Assembly (NCBI GenBank): GCA_900764045.1
Contig: CAAFMN010000027.1
Location: 119,354 to 183,353, forward strand
DNA from: Clostridia bacterium
GTDB taxonomy: Bacteria > Bacillota > Clostridia > Lachnospirales > Bianqueaceae
Length of the DNA stretch: 64,000 nucleotides
Reading direction: 5' to 3'
The translations under genes were made by a program, and so were the position numbers. The notes under the pieces are model-generated. The model saw only the letters and a program-made list of their open reading frames with translations. It made no database searches and had not been told where the DNA came from. Positions 34,930 to 44,554 of the stretch are shown piece after piece. Each line of letters starts with the position of its first letter. The first letter of the stretch is position 1.

Positions 34930-35807
34930 TGAAATCAGGATTTATATCAGTCATTGGCCGGCCCAACGTGGGAAAGTCCACGCTTCTCAACCAGATTATG
35001 GGGGAGAAGCTGACAATTACCTCCAACAAGCCGCAGACAACAAGAAACAGTATTCAGTGCATCTATAACAGCGAGGAGGGGCAGGCGGTCTTTATTGATA
35101 CGCCGGGCATCCACAAGCCTGCGCATGTGCTGGACAGTAAGATGATGAAGGCAGTGGACGATTCGCTGGCGGACATCGATGTGCTGGTAGTTATGGTGGA
35201 GCCGGGCAAGCCGAGAGAGGATGATCTGGCGGCCATCAGCCGGGCCCGGCACGCCAAGGCGCATAAGCTTCTGGTGATCAATAAGATCGACAATGTCTCC
35301 ACGGAAAGAATCGCCCAGACGGCCAGAGATTACGCGGCGTCCGGCGATTTTGAGGAGATCATTCCGATCAGTGCCTTTGAGGGAACCAACGTGGATGAAT
35401 TCCTGCGGGTCGTCTATCAGTATCTGCCGGAGGGACCGGCGTATTTCCCGCCGGATATGGTGACGGATCAGCCGGAGCGCGTCCTCGTGGCGGAGTTTAT
35501 CCGGGAAAAGGCACTATACATACTGGATAAGGAAATCCCGCACGGAATCGCGGTTTTGATCGACACCTTTACAGAACGGACCGATCGGGACCTGATCGAT
35601 ATCAACGCGACGATCGTCTGCGAAAAGGCCTCTCACAAGCCGATTATTCTGGGCAAGCAGGGACGCACTATCAAGGAGATCGGCACCCAGGCGCGGACGG
35701 AGATCCAGCGCTTTATGGGGGTGCAGGTCAACCTGAAGCTCTGGGTCAAGGTGAAGGAGAACTGGCGGGATAACGAGATTTTTGTGACCAATTACAGCAA
35801 AAACTGA
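34929..35807 (+). CDS. era: GTPase Era
   Basis: 292 aa. GTPase that binds the 3' end of 16S rRNA in 30S assembly. G1 GRPNVGKST, G2 region KPQTTRNSI, G3 DTPGIHKP, G4 NKID, and a C-terminal KH domain (ILGKQGRTIKEIGTQARTEI). No SD is needed if translation is coupled to the protease stop. Confidence 0.97.
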   Translation: MKSGFISVIGRPNVGKSTLLNQIMGEKLTITSNKPQTTRNSIQCIYNSEEGQAVFIDTPGIHKPAHVLDSKMMKAVDDSLADIDVLVVMVEPGKPREDDLAAISRARHAKAHKLLVINKIDNVSTERIAQTARDYAASGDFEEIIPISAFEGTNVDEFLRVVYQYLPEGPAYFPPDMVTDQPERVLVAEFIREKALYILDKEIPHGIAVLIDTFTERTDRDLIDINATIVCEKASHKPIILGKQGRTIKEIGTQARTEIQRFMGVQVNLKLWVKVKENWRDNEIFVTNYSKN

Positions 35808-35892
35808 GTTTTTTCGACTGGAAAGATTTCACCGGTATATCGGACGGCCTTTCGGTTACACTAAAGATGTGAACCAGAGAGGAGGAGAGCCG

Positions 35893-36084
35893 ATGCTGGA
35901 GAATACATTCTGGAATTTTTTCATCGCTTCTGGAGATCCGGAAGTGTATGTGCAGTACCGTGAATACTGCAATGCGCGGGAGGAGCAGATCAATGGCGGC
36001 GGTCATCAAGACGAGGGGACTGATCGTGGGCGAAGCGCCTATGGGAGAGCAGGACAAACGACTGACGGTTCTATGCGCGGATAG
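35893..36084 (+). CDS. YqzL-like small protein
   Basis: 63 aa at most. The first ~35 residues (MLENTFWNFFIASGDPEVYV then QYREYCNAREEQ) have the aromatic pattern of YqzL, a small protein encoded between era and recO in many Firmicutes. GAGGAGAG precedes the ATG. Its last ~30 codons overlap recO in another frame and look non-conserved, being rich in Gly and Arg. Function unknown. Confidence 0.65.
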   Translation: MLENTFWNFFIASGDPEVYVQYREYCNAREEQINGGGHQDEGTDRGRSAYGRAGQTTDGSMRG

Positions 36085-36745
36085 GGGCAAGCTTGGCGCT
36101 ATCGCCAAGGGGGCCAAAAAGCCGGGGAGCCGGGTCGCTTCTCAGGCGCAGCTCTTTTACTATTGTGATTTTACGCTGGAGCAGAGCCGGGGCTTCTGGA
36201 TTATCCGGGAAGCCTCGGTGATCGAAGGCTTTTATGAACTGCGTAAGGATATAGAGAAGCTGGCGTGGGCCTCCTGGATGTGCGAAACGGCCCGGACCTT
36301 CGCGGTAGAGGGAGAAGGCTGTGAGGAGCTACTGCGTCTGCTGATCCGGGGGCTCAAGCTGATCGGAGAGGTTCAGCTCTCGGACAGGATGACGGCTACG
36401 GCCTTTGTGCTGCGGGCGATGGCCCTGCAGGGACTCACACCGGAGACAGAACGGTGCGGCCGGTGCGGGCAGCATATCTGGGACGGAGGTGTATTGAGCG
36501 CGTCCTCCAACGGCATGGTGTGCAATCACTGCGCCGCGGAGGTGACGGACGCGATCCCTATCACGGAGGGCGGACTCTACACATTGCAATACATATTGGA
36601 GACCCCTCCGGAAAAGATGTATAAGTTCACGGCGTCGGAGGAGATTCAGTCCTGTCTCTTTCAATTTACAAAGGCTTTTCTGCATAGTTATGTGCAGCGA
36701 GAGATGTCAAGCTTGAATTTTATAGAAAATCTGTTCCAATTCTGA
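35993..36745 (+). CDS. recO: DNA repair protein RecO
   Basis: 250 aa. Mediates RecA loading in the RecFOR pathway. OB-fold N-terminus (IKTRGLIVGEAPMGEQDKRL, LGAIAKGAKKPGSR), helical body and a zinc site with CGRCG and CNHC. GGGAGGAGCAGATCA precedes the ATG at 35993; an upstream in-frame start has no SD. It overlaps the YqzL-like frame by 92 nt. Confidence 0.93.
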   Translation: MAAVIKTRGLIVGEAPMGEQDKRLTVLCADRGKLGAIAKGAKKPGSRVASQAQLFYYCDFTLEQSRGFWIIREASVIEGFYELRKDIEKLAWASWMCETARTFAVEGEGCEELLRLLIRGLKLIGEVQLSDRMTATAFVLRAMALQGLTPETERCGRCGQHIWDGGVLSASSNGMVCNHCAAEVTDAIPITEGGLYTLQYILETPPEKMYKFTASEEIQSCLFQFTKAFLHSYVQREMSSLNFIENLFQF

Positions 36746-36752
36746 TAAAGAA

Positions 36753-36781
36753 TTGACAGAGCGGATTTTTTTTGTTATACT
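36753..36781 (+). promoter_or_regulatory. Promoter of glycyl-tRNA synthetase gene
   Basis: TTGACA (36753-36758), 17-nt spacer, TATACT (36776-36781). The leader is too short for a T-box. Confidence 0.82.
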
Positions 36782-36835
36782 AAAAGTTGGAAAGATGAAG
36801 AATCTAAGAAGAATTCGGGAGAGAGGTTGAAGACT

Positions 36836-38218
36836 GTGGAAAAAACAATGGAGAAGATTGTTGCTCTTGCTAAGGCGCGGGGTTTCATGTACGCAGGTTC
36901 CGAGATCTACGGCGGACTGGCGAATACATGGGATTACGGGCCTTTGGGTGTTGAGCTTAAGAATAACGTGAAAAGGGCCTGGTGGAATTCTTTCATCAGC
37001 CATAATCCTTATAATGTCGGAATGGACAGCGCCATTCTGATGAACCCGGAAGTCTGGGTCGCTACCGGACATGTCGGCAATTTTGATGACCCGCTGATGG
37101 ATTGTAAGGCATGTAAATCCCGTTTCCGCGCGGACAAGCTGATCGAGGACTATCTGTTTAATAATCACCAGGAGCCGGAGAGCCCCATCGATGGCTGGAC
37201 CAACGAGCAGATGGAGCAGTTTATCGAGGACAAGAACATCTGCTGCCCGACCTGCGGCAAGCATGACTTTACACAGATCCGTCAGTTCAACCTGATGTTC
37301 AAAACATTCCAGGGCGTAACAGAGGACGCGAAGTCTGTAGTCTATCTTCGTCCGGAGACGGCACAGGGTATTTTCGTAAACTTCAAGAATGTACAGCGTA
37401 CCAGCCGCAAGAAGATTCCGTTTGGTATCGGACAGATCGGTAAGAGCTTCCGAAATGAGATCACGCCGGGTAACTTTACGTTCCGTACCCGTGAGTTTGA
37501 GCAGATGGAGCTGGAGTTCTTCTGCAAGCCGGGAACCGATCTGGAGTGGTATGCTTACTGGAAGGAATTCTGCATGAACTGGCTGTTTGACTTAGGGTTG
37601 TCCAAGGATCATCTGCGTCTGCGCGATCATAGCCCGGAGGAGCTGGCGTTTTATTCCCGCGGTACTTCGGATATCGAGTATACCTTCCCCTTCGGCTGGG
37701 GCGAGCTGTGGGGCATCGCGGACCGTACGGACTATGACCTAACCCGCCATCAGGAGCATTCCGGCGCGGATATGAGCTATTTTGACCAGGTGACCAATGA
37801 GAAATACGTTCCGTATTGCATCGAGCCTTCTCTGGGTGCGGACCGTGTAACTCTGGCGTTCCTGTGCGAAGCTTATGATGAAGAGGAGCTGGAGGGCGGC
37901 GACGTACGTACCGTGCTTCGTTTCTCCCCCAAGCTGGCGCCTGTAAAGCTGGCGGTTCTGCCTCTGTCCAAGAAGCTGGGCGAAAAGGCCGAGGAGATCT
38001 ATGCGCTGCTGTCCTCAAAGTACGCGGCACAGTATGACGACACGGGCAGCATCGGCAAGCGGTATCGCCGTCAGGATGAGATCGGAACACCGTACTGCAT
38101 TACGGTAGACTTTGATACGCTGGAGAACGGTAGTGTTACCCTCCGTCACAGAGACTCCATGGAGCAGGAGCGTATGACGATGGAGGAGCTGCTGAACTAT
38201 CTCAGCGACAAATTTTGA
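36836..38218 (+). CDS. glyS: Glycyl-tRNA synthetase, single-chain dimeric type
   Basis: 460-aa class II synthetase charging tRNA-Gly. Motif 1 region ARGFMYAGSEIYGGLANTWD, motif 2 (RTSRKKIPFGIGQIGKSFRN, TFRTREFEQMELEFF) and motif 3 (PYCIEPSLGADRVTLAFLC). An anticodon-binding domain follows (VKLAVLPL). It carries a zinc-finger-like insert with cysteines CKACK and CPTCG. This is the alpha2 GlyQS form, not the alpha2beta2 GlyQ/GlyS form. GTG start at 36836 behind GGGAGAGAGG; a downstream ATG at 36848 is possible. Confidence 0.95.
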   Translation: MEKTMEKIVALAKARGFMYAGSEIYGGLANTWDYGPLGVELKNNVKRAWWNSFISHNPYNVGMDSAILMNPEVWVATGHVGNFDDPLMDCKACKSRFRADKLIEDYLFNNHQEPESPIDGWTNEQMEQFIEDKNICCPTCGKHDFTQIRQFNLMFKTFQGVTEDAKSVVYLRPETAQGIFVNFKNVQRTSRKKIPFGIGQIGKSFRNEITPGNFTFRTREFEQMELEFFCKPGTDLEWYAYWKEFCMNWLFDLGLSKDHLRLRDHSPEELAFYSRGTSDIEYTFPFGWGELWGIADRTDYDLTRHQEHSGADMSYFDQVTNEKYVPYCIEPSLGADRVTLAFLCEAYDEEELEGGDVRTVLRFSPKLAPVKLAVLPLSKKLGEKAEEIYALLSSKYAAQYDDTGSIGKRYRRQDEIGTPYCITVDFDTLENGSVTLRHRDSMEQERMTMEELLNYLSDKF

Positions 38219-38224
38219 GCTTGA

Positions 38225-38246
38225 GCACGAAGTGTGACTTCGTTCT
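38225..38246 (+). terminator. Weak hairpin after glycyl-tRNA synthetase
   Basis: ACGAAGT and ACTTCGT pair around GTG, followed by TCTT. The T tract is poor, so it may be only a processing or pausing site before ppdK. Confidence 0.4.
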
Positions 38247-38279
38247 TATAGATAAAGAACACAAGTAGGAGGGTATCGT

Positions 38280-40907
38280 ATGAAAAAATGGGTTTATCTT
38301 TTTAAGGAAGGCAACGCGGAGATGCGCAACCTTCTGGGCGGCAAGGGAGCGAACCTTGCCGAGATGACCAATCTGGGACTGCCGGTTCCGCAGGGCTTTA
38401 CGGTTACGACCGAGGCCTGCACACAGTATTATGAGGATGGACGGCAGATCAACGAAGAGATTCAGGGACAGATCAACGAGTACATTGGTAAGATGGAAGA
38501 GATCACCGGCAAGAAGTTCGGTGATAAGGAGAATCCTCTGCTGGTATCGGTGCGTTCCGGTGCAAGAGCGTCCATGCCGGGTATGATGGATACAATCCTG
38601 AACCTGGGACTGAATGAAGAGGTAGTAGGCGTCGTAGCGGCCAAGACGGGCAACGAGCGCTGGGCATGGGACTGCTACCGCAGATTCATCCAGATGTATT
38701 CGGATGTTGTTATGGAAGTCGGCAAGAAGTATTTTGAGCAGCTGATCGACGCCATGAAGGCGAAGAAGGGCGTAACGCAGGACATCGAGCTGGATGCGGC
38801 AGATCTGAAGGAGCTGGCCAATCAGTTCAAGGCAGAGTATAAGGCCAAGATCGGTCAGGACTTCCCGGATGATCCGAAGGAACAGCTGATGGGCGCGATC
38901 AAGGCTGTATTCCGCAGCTGGGACAACCCCCGCGCGAACGTATATCGCCGTGACAATGATATCCCGTATTCCTGGGGTACCGCGGTCAATGTTCAGGAGA
39001 TGGCTTTCGGTAACTGGTCCGACGAGTCCGGTACGGGCGTAGCCTTTACCAGAGACCCCGCAACCGGCGAGAAGAAGCTGATGGGCGAGTTCCTGATGAA
39101 CGCACAGGGCGAGGACGTTGTAGCCGGTGTGCGTACTCCTATGCCGATTGCCAAGATGGCAGAGGTGATGCCGGAGGTATTTGAGCAGTTCAAGAAGGTA
39201 TGCGATATCCTGGAAAAGCATTACCGCGATATGCAGGATATGGAGTTTACCATTCAGGACCGTAAGCTGTTCATGCTGCAGACCAGAAATGGTAAGAGAA
39301 CCGCGGCCGCGGCGCTGAAGATCGCCTGCGACCTGGTAGACGAGGGCATGAGAACCGAGAAGGAAGCCGTTCTGATGATCGATCCCCGGAATCTGGATAC
39401 CCTGCTGCATCCGCAGTTTGACGCTAAGGTGCTGAAGAAGGTTGAGCCGATCGGCCGTGCATTGGGTGCTTCTCCTGGCGCTGCCTGCGGTAAGATCGTC
39501 TTCACGGCTGAGGATGCCAAGGAGTGGGGCGCCAGAGGCGAGAAGGTCGTTCTGGTACGTCTGGAGACTTCTCCGGAGGATATCGAAGGTATGAAGGCTG
39601 CACAGGGTATTCTGACCGTTCGCGGCGGTATGACCTCTCATGCGGCGGTTGTAGCCAGAGGCATGGGAACCTGCTGTGTATCCGGCTGCGGCGATATCAT
39701 CATGGATGAAGAGAATAAGAAGTTCACACTGGGCGGCAAGGAGTACCATGAGGGAGACTGCATCTCCATCGACGGCTCCACCGGTAATATTTACGACGGA
39801 CTGATCCCGACCGTAGATGCTTCGATCGCCGGCGAATTCGGCCGTATCATGGCATGGGCGGATGAGTATAGAAGACTGAAGGTACGCACCAACGCGGATA
39901 CGCCGAGCGACGCCAAGAGAGCGCGTGAGCTTGGAGCAGAAGGCATCGGCCTGTGCCGTACTGAGCATATGTTCTTTGAGGCAGACCGTATCGCGGCCTT
40001 CCGTGAGATGATTTGCTCCGATACCGTAGAAGAGCGTGAAGAGGCGCTGGAGAAGATCCTGCCGTATCAGCAGGGCGACTTCGAGAAGCTGTACGAGGCT
40101 CTGGAAGGATATCCGGTAACGATCCGTTTCCTGGATCCCCCGCTGCATGAGTTCGTTCCGACCGAGGCAGAGGACATCGAGAAGCTGGCGAAGAGCAAGA
40201 ACAAGACCGTAGAAGAGGTCAAGGCTTTGATCGATTCTCTGCATGAGTTCAACCCGATGATGGGCCACCGCGGCTGCCGCCTGACTGTCACCTACCCGGA
40301 GATTGCCAGAATGCAGACCAAGGCTGTCATCCGCGCGGCGCTCCATGTAAAGCAGCAGCATCCGGATTGGCAGATCAAGCCGGAGATCATGATCCCTCTG
40401 ATCTGCGATATCAAGGAGCTGAAGGTTGTTAAGAAGTGCGTAGTAGAGACTGCGGACGCTGAGATCGCGGCTTCCGGAATCGTGCTGGAGTATGAGGTTG
40501 GTACGATGATCGAGATCCCGCGTGCCGCTCTGACCGCGGATGAGATTGCGTCTGAGGCAGACTTCTTCTGCTTTGGTACTAACGACCTTACCCAGATGAC
40601 CTTTGGTTTCTCCCGTGACGACGCAGGCAAGTTCCTGAACGCGTACTATGACTCTAAGATCTTTGAGAGCGATCCGTTTGCAAAGCTCGATCAGAAGGGC
40701 GTAGGCCGTCTGATGGAGATGACGATTGAACTGGGACGTCCGGTCAATCCGAAGCTGCACATCGGTATCTGCGGCGAGCATGGCGGCGATCCGTCTTCTG
40801 TAGAGTTCTGCCACAGAATCGGACTGGACTATGTATCCTGCTCACCGTTCCGCGTACCCATCGCAAGGCTCGCGGCCGCGCAGGCAGCACTGCGCGATGC
40901 TGAGTAA
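38280..40907 (+). CDS. ppdK: Pyruvate, phosphate dikinase
   Basis: 875 aa. Interconverts pyruvate, ATP and Pi with PEP, AMP and PPi; in anaerobes it saves or recovers energy in glycolysis. N-terminal ATP-grasp nucleotide domain (LLGGKGANLAEMTNLGLPVP, SVRSGARASMPGMMDTILNL), central swivelling domain with catalytic His in GGMTSHAAVVARGMG, and C-terminal PEP-utilising TIM barrel (LCRTEHMFF, GICGEHGGDP). AGGAGGG before the ATG. Confidence 0.97.
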   Translation: MKKWVYLFKEGNAEMRNLLGGKGANLAEMTNLGLPVPQGFTVTTEACTQYYEDGRQINEEIQGQINEYIGKMEEITGKKFGDKENPLLVSVRSGARASMPGMMDTILNLGLNEEVVGVVAAKTGNERWAWDCYRRFIQMYSDVVMEVGKKYFEQLIDAMKAKKGVTQDIELDAADLKELANQFKAEYKAKIGQDFPDDPKEQLMGAIKAVFRSWDNPRANVYRRDNDIPYSWGTAVNVQEMAFGNWSDESGTGVAFTRDPATGEKKLMGEFLMNAQGEDVVAGVRTPMPIAKMAEVMPEVFEQFKKVCDILEKHYRDMQDMEFTIQDRKLFMLQTRNGKRTAAAALKIACDLVDEGMRTEKEAVLMIDPRNLDTLLHPQFDAKVLKKVEPIGRALGASPGAACGKIVFTAEDAKEWGARGEKVVLVRLETSPEDIEGMKAAQGILTVRGGMTSHAAVVARGMGTCCVSGCGDIIMDEENKKFTLGGKEYHEGDCISIDGSTGNIYDGLIPTVDASIAGEFGRIMAWADEYRRLKVRTNADTPSDAKRARELGAEGIGLCRTEHMFFEADRIAAFREMICSDTVEEREEALEKILPYQQGDFEKLYEALEGYPVTIRFLDPPLHEFVPTEAEDIEKLAKSKNKTVEEVKALIDSLHEFNPMMGHRGCRLTVTYPEIARMQTKAVIRAALHVKQQHPDWQIKPEIMIPLICDIKELKVVKKCVVETADAEIAASGIVLEYEVGTMIEIPRAALTADEIASEADFFCFGTNDLTQMTFGFSRDDAGKFLNAYYDSKIFESDPFAKLDQKGVGRLMEMTIELGRPVNPKLHIGICGEHGGDPSSVEFCHRIGLDYVSCSPFRVPIARLAAAQAALRDAE

Positions 40908-40940
40908 GAGTTGCGCTGAAAAGTGAATGAATGATTGAAC

Positions 40941-40969
40941 GGCCACACCCGCAGGGTGTGGCCGTTTTT
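40941..40969 (+). terminator. Terminator after ppdK
   Basis: GGCCACACCC / GGGTGTGGCC stem with a 3-nt loop (40941-40963) and a following T5 run. It marks the end of the core-gene block. Confidence 0.9.
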
Positions 40970-41047
40970 GTGTGTAGCGAAGAACTTCGTATAGAAACCG
41001 CGGCCAGGCAGACGAATCTGCTTGACTGCGGTAAAGATTTTGTGTAA

Positions 41048-43450
41048 TCAGTGCATTTGAATATAAGGTAAAATCAGTTCCAGGGATTCCACCATGGTCC
41101 AATACTGCTCTCGGATCTGTCGGTCAGGCTGGGCAAGAATTGCGCGGTAATCATAGTCCCAGGTGGCAATTGCCAGGAAGTCTCCGCCCCAAGTGGAGAT
41201 GACGCGGTAATAGGGCAGATCAAATATAGCATCGGTATATCCGGTGAGCCATAGGGTGAACAGGGGATAGCGTTCCCCGCTAGGGGCAAGGCAATACACG
41301 GTGCTTGCCATTTCACCATCTTCAACAAAGTAATATCCGTCCCATTCTCCCGGAACTGTAAAGGTAAAGCGACCATTCAGTGGAGCTATTTCAAAAGCGT
41401 CTCCAGCAGAAGATTGCCAGGTGGATGGTGCGTTGGTGATTTCACGGGTATCTATGAGGTTAATTACTTCTGTCCCGTCAGGGAGAGGATAGGAGGAGCC
41501 ATCCGGGATGGAGAAACTGTTGATATCGACCAGTGTAAGTGTTCCAGCACTCAAAGTATACGTGGAGTCAATCCCAATCCCCTGATGTGCGGAAGAGAGT
41601 ACAACGCCATTCTTTTTGGTATAACCATAGAGACTGCTGCCGCCTTGACAGGCACTCTGTCCTAGAAGAGTTACACCACTATCACTCCCTTTATATACTA
41701 GGAATGCGCTGTCTGCCATAGAGAGTTCAGCGAGGACCAGAAGCTCGTCGATCCCATCCTTATCCATATCATAGTAGCAGTAGGAGCCAAGATATAGGGC
41801 GTAGAAGTCGTCCACATTATCGAGTTCCAGTCCCGCGTCGATGAGCCACTCATAATGCCGCAGGAATGTCCGGTATTGTTCATGGTACAGAGCTTCATTT
41901 CCGGTAGGCGGTGCTACAGGCTCGTTTTCTCCAAAGCTGCCAGGGGGAATGGGAGTGTTTTCCTGATAGAAGAACATAGCGTCCGTAAAGCTCATGATGG
42001 TACTTAGTTCCTCTTCCAACAGCGCCTGAACTCGTTTGGCAGCTCCGGCGATGCTATCGTCAAAGGTGATCGCATCGTAAGACTCCCAAGCCGTCCTTAG
42101 ATATAGAAGAATGGCACTCTGTAAAAGCGTAGCCCGTGTGGTCAAGGGGGCGTCGCTATCCTTCACAAGCGCATACATTTTCATAAAGTCCTTTTGCAGA
42201 TCGGAGGCCGCCGCGATTTTCAGCACGGCACTGTTTTTTTTGTTGATCTGTAAGGCATAGTTGTCAAACAGGTTAATTGCCGTCCGCATGACCTTGCCCG
42301 CCGGATCCAGAAGCAGTGCATCCTTGATTTCACCTTCTGTATAGTTTTTCAGGTATTCCGTTACAACCATAGATACACCATCCCTGATCAGGTAGCTCTG
42401 CTCATTCTCCCGGTAGCGAGCATAGGACTGCAGCACAGATTTACCGTTTCGGTAAAGAGGACTCACTATAAAAGAAAGCCAGTTCGTGTCTTTAGTATCG
42501 CTGACCTGATCCAGCAGGGAACCGAGGGCGTCTGCGTAGAGGGAGGAAATCTGCTCAACCTCGAACAGTTGGGCACCGATTTTAAGATAATCCTGCAAGG
42601 ACAGAGTTTCATCCGAATCCACAGCTTTGATCCCCTCCAGGAGTTCGCGGAAGGGAGCGGTACCGGCTTCTCCAAACAAAAGACGTCCCTCGCCGGGAAT
42701 CGTCTCTCCTAGGGCCTCACAGAGAGCTTCATAGCCATAGTCGTCGGCCCCAAGAATTGTGGTGGCTGTTTGATTGATGGTTTTTGCACGATTTGCCATA
42801 ATGTCCAGCAGATTATCCGGGCTTCCTGCCGGGCGAAGAATATCCAGCAGAAGAGCTTGGTAGTCCTCGTCCTGTGCAGTACCCCAGAGGGCGTTGAAAC
42901 GCATGTTCCAAATGACATCATACAGTGTGGCAAACATTGTCAGCACGGTCCCAGCGTGAGTGGCTTCCATATTGTTCAGCAGGTCGGCAGAATAAGCACC
43001 GTTGGCGAGGATCCGCTCTGTTTCGACCATAAGCCGGTCCAGATTGTCCGCAACGGTATTGACACACAGAACGCCGTCCGAATTAACGAAGGCATAGGCT
43101 TGCAGCTCGTCCATCAGATCAGAAAGTGGAAAGGCGCAGAAGATATCCACAGTTTTATAAGGTAGATCATAGGGATCCGGATGGAGTCGGACATATCCGT
43201 TCTGCGTAACATAGTCATTGCCGTCCAGATGCAGGCCTAACATGTTTACTGCTGCATCCATGGTCATATAATATGCACCATTGTTATCAATCCATAGCTC
43301 GGTCACGCCGGTGTAATCACTGAATAGGCGGCGGTAGGGGATGGCAACAGCGCGAAGCTCATCCTCAGCAGCATAGGTAGGTACAGGTATAGGCAACAGT
43401 GTAAGCACCAGCAGTGCCGCAATCCAGCGAAGGAATAAGCGATGTTTCAT
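41048..43450 (-). CDS. Large secreted protein of unknown function
   Basis: 800 aa with a clear signal peptide (FLRWIAALLVLTLLPIPVPTYAAED). The N-terminal ~100 residues resemble a copper-amine-oxidase-N-like or surface-layer fold (GNDYVTQNGYVRLHPDP). A helical middle follows, and a C-terminal half with YDMDKDGIDELLVL, an EF-hand-like or VCBS-like calcium loop. I do not recognise the family. It overlaps the lipoprotein gene upstream by 4 nt (ATGA), so the two are translated together and may work together at the cell surface. Confidence 0.7.
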   Translation of the reverse strand: MKHRLFLRWIAALLVLTLLPIPVPTYAAEDELRAVAIPYRRLFSDYTGVTELWIDNNGAYYMTMDAAVNMLGLHLDGNDYVTQNGYVRLHPDPYDLPYKTVDIFCAFPLSDLMDELQAYAFVNSDGVLCVNTVADNLDRLMVETERILANGAYSADLLNNMEATHAGTVLTMFATLYDVIWNMRFNALWGTAQDEDYQALLLDILRPAGSPDNLLDIMANRAKTINQTATTILGADDYGYEALCEALGETIPGEGRLLFGEAGTAPFRELLEGIKAVDSDETLSLQDYLKIGAQLFEVEQISSLYADALGSLLDQVSDTKDTNWLSFIVSPLYRNGKSVLQSYARYRENEQSYLIRDGVSMVVTEYLKNYTEGEIKDALLLDPAGKVMRTAINLFDNYALQINKKNSAVLKIAAASDLQKDFMKMYALVKDSDAPLTTRATLLQSAILLYLRTAWESYDAITFDDSIAGAAKRVQALLEEELSTIMSFTDAMFFYQENTPIPPGSFGENEPVAPPTGNEALYHEQYRTFLRHYEWLIDAGLELDNVDDFYALYLGSYCYYDMDKDGIDELLVLAELSMADSAFLVYKGSDSGVTLLGQSACQGGSSLYGYTKKNGVVLSSAHQGIGIDSTYTLSAGTLTLVDINSFSIPDGSSYPLPDGTEVINLIDTREITNAPSTWQSSAGDAFEIAPLNGRFTFTVPGEWDGYYFVEDGEMASTVYCLAPSGERYPLFTLWLTGYTDAIFDLPYYRVISTWGGDFLAIATWDYDYRAILAQPDRQIREQYWTMVESLELILPYIQMH

Positions 43451-43962
43451 TCGGCAGCCTCCATTTCTTGTACAAGCTGTTCCATACAGGTCAGAAGCCC
43501 GCCGTACATGGCATCAGCAAAGGCCCAAGCGTCCACTGGGTGACCATCTTCATCAATTTCCAGGGTGAGTTCCTTAACGGTGGTGGGATATTTACCACTT
43601 TCCAGTGCCTCCAAAAGCTCCTCAGCCCCGCCTCCGTTCTCTCGGATTTTCGCAACCAGGGCGGGAATATCAGGAGCGGTAATTTCCACTAGCACCGATG
43701 TATCATTACATTCTTTTACTTTGAGCCGGGCAGAATTCGCGATTGTTTGCTCTAGCTTAGTCCCGATGTTATCCGTTGCTGTAGAGGTATCAGGACTTGC
43801 TGTCTTTAAATAGCTTTCGAGCCGGGCCCCGGCATCTTTCTTTTGAGATGCTGCAGTCGTAGAGGAAGAGTAGTCTTTTCTGGGCTGTTTTTGGGTGCAG
43901 CCAGTAAGCATCGTGGCAACAAGAATGAGTGCCAGGATGCAAAGGAAATATTGTTTTTTCAT
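43447..43962 (-). CDS. Lipoprotein of unknown function
   Basis: 171 aa. Lipoprotein signal peptide with lipobox MLTGC (FLCILALILVATMLTGCTQ), a Ser/Thr/Lys-rich linker, then a small folded domain with alternating beta and helix pattern (ARLKVKECNDTSVLVEITAP; TVKELTLEIDEDGHPVDAWA). It resembles DUF5105-like small lipoproteins but the match is weak. First gene of the two-gene - strand unit. Confidence 0.7.
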   Translation of the reverse strand: MKKQYFLCILALILVATMLTGCTQKQPRKDYSSSTTAASQKKDAGARLESYLKTASPDTSTATDNIGTKLEQTIANSARLKVKECNDTSVLVEITAPDIPALVAKIRENGGGAEELLEALESGKYPTTVKELTLEIDEDGHPVDAWAFADAMYGGLLTCMEQLVQEMEAAE

Positions 43963-43986
43963 GGGAATCAGCTCCTTTCTAAGAAT

Positions 43987-44015
43987 AATATATCATAGTT
44001 CTATTAGAAAAACAA
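43987..44015 (-). promoter_or_regulatory. Promoter of the lipoprotein/secreted protein unit
   Basis: - strand TTGTTT (44015-44010), 17-nt spacer, TATATT (43992-43987). AGAAAGGAGC is the ribosome site. Apart from this and a weak + strand box pair (TTGTAA 44184-44189, TAAAAT 44207-44212), the stretch 43963-44273 shows nothing recognisable. Confidence 0.7.
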
Positions 44016-44273
44016 GGGAAAAGGGGTTTTACGGTGTAAAAAGTACGGGTTTTAGGGCTTTTTAGGGTGGGATGATATAACCAGTACTACTTATCAAGCT
44101 ATGCAAGCTGTAATCGTTAGCATCTTAAGTGACGCCTATATTCGACACCTAATCCATCCTTGACAGATTTTTCTTGGATTTTATTGTAAATCTACAGAAT
44201 CTGCGATAAAATGTATGAGGGAACATATCCGGATTGAAGATCATAAATGGGTCAATGTGAGGAGGCCGTTTCG

Positions 44274-44540
44274 ATGAGAAGCTATACCTGGGATGAATAT
44301 TACGCGAAGTTCTATGATTGGGCGGAAAGCACACAGGCTCGGTATCTGTCTATGCATCCGTATAATTATAAAATAGATGACCCAACGATCCGGCTGGGTG
44401 ATTAAGTGCTTGTTCCGGTCGGAGATAAGGAGACAATAGGGACGGTTGTTTCTATAGGGCAATATCTGCGTATTGGAGCTCCTTTTCCAGTGGATAAAAT
44501 GAAAACAGTGATTCGAAAAGTCAATGACAGTGTGACTTGA
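44274..44540 (+). pseudogene. Small gene interrupted by an in-frame stop
   Basis: A ribosome site (GAGGAGG) and ATG open a 43-codon frame beginning MRSYTWDEYYAKFYDWAEST, which ends in TAA at 44403-44405. The same frame continues without a break for another 44 codons (VLVPVGDKETIGTVVSIG...) to a TGA that overlaps the next gene's start region. The second half reads like a normal beta-rich domain. One point mutation or a recoded stop is the simplest explanation. The family is not recognised with certainty. Confidence 0.5.
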
Positions 44541-44554
44541 AAGAGGTGATATTG

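Noticed and set aside
36782..36835. T-box leader for glycyl-tRNA synthetase
   Set aside because: The leader is about 50 nt long with no specifier stem and no T-box sequence or terminator.
38202..40814. 870-codon open frame antisense to ppdK
   Set aside because: It is a codon-bias shadow: the + strand frame carries the whole PPDK motif set, and the antisense product shows no domain and no ribosome site.
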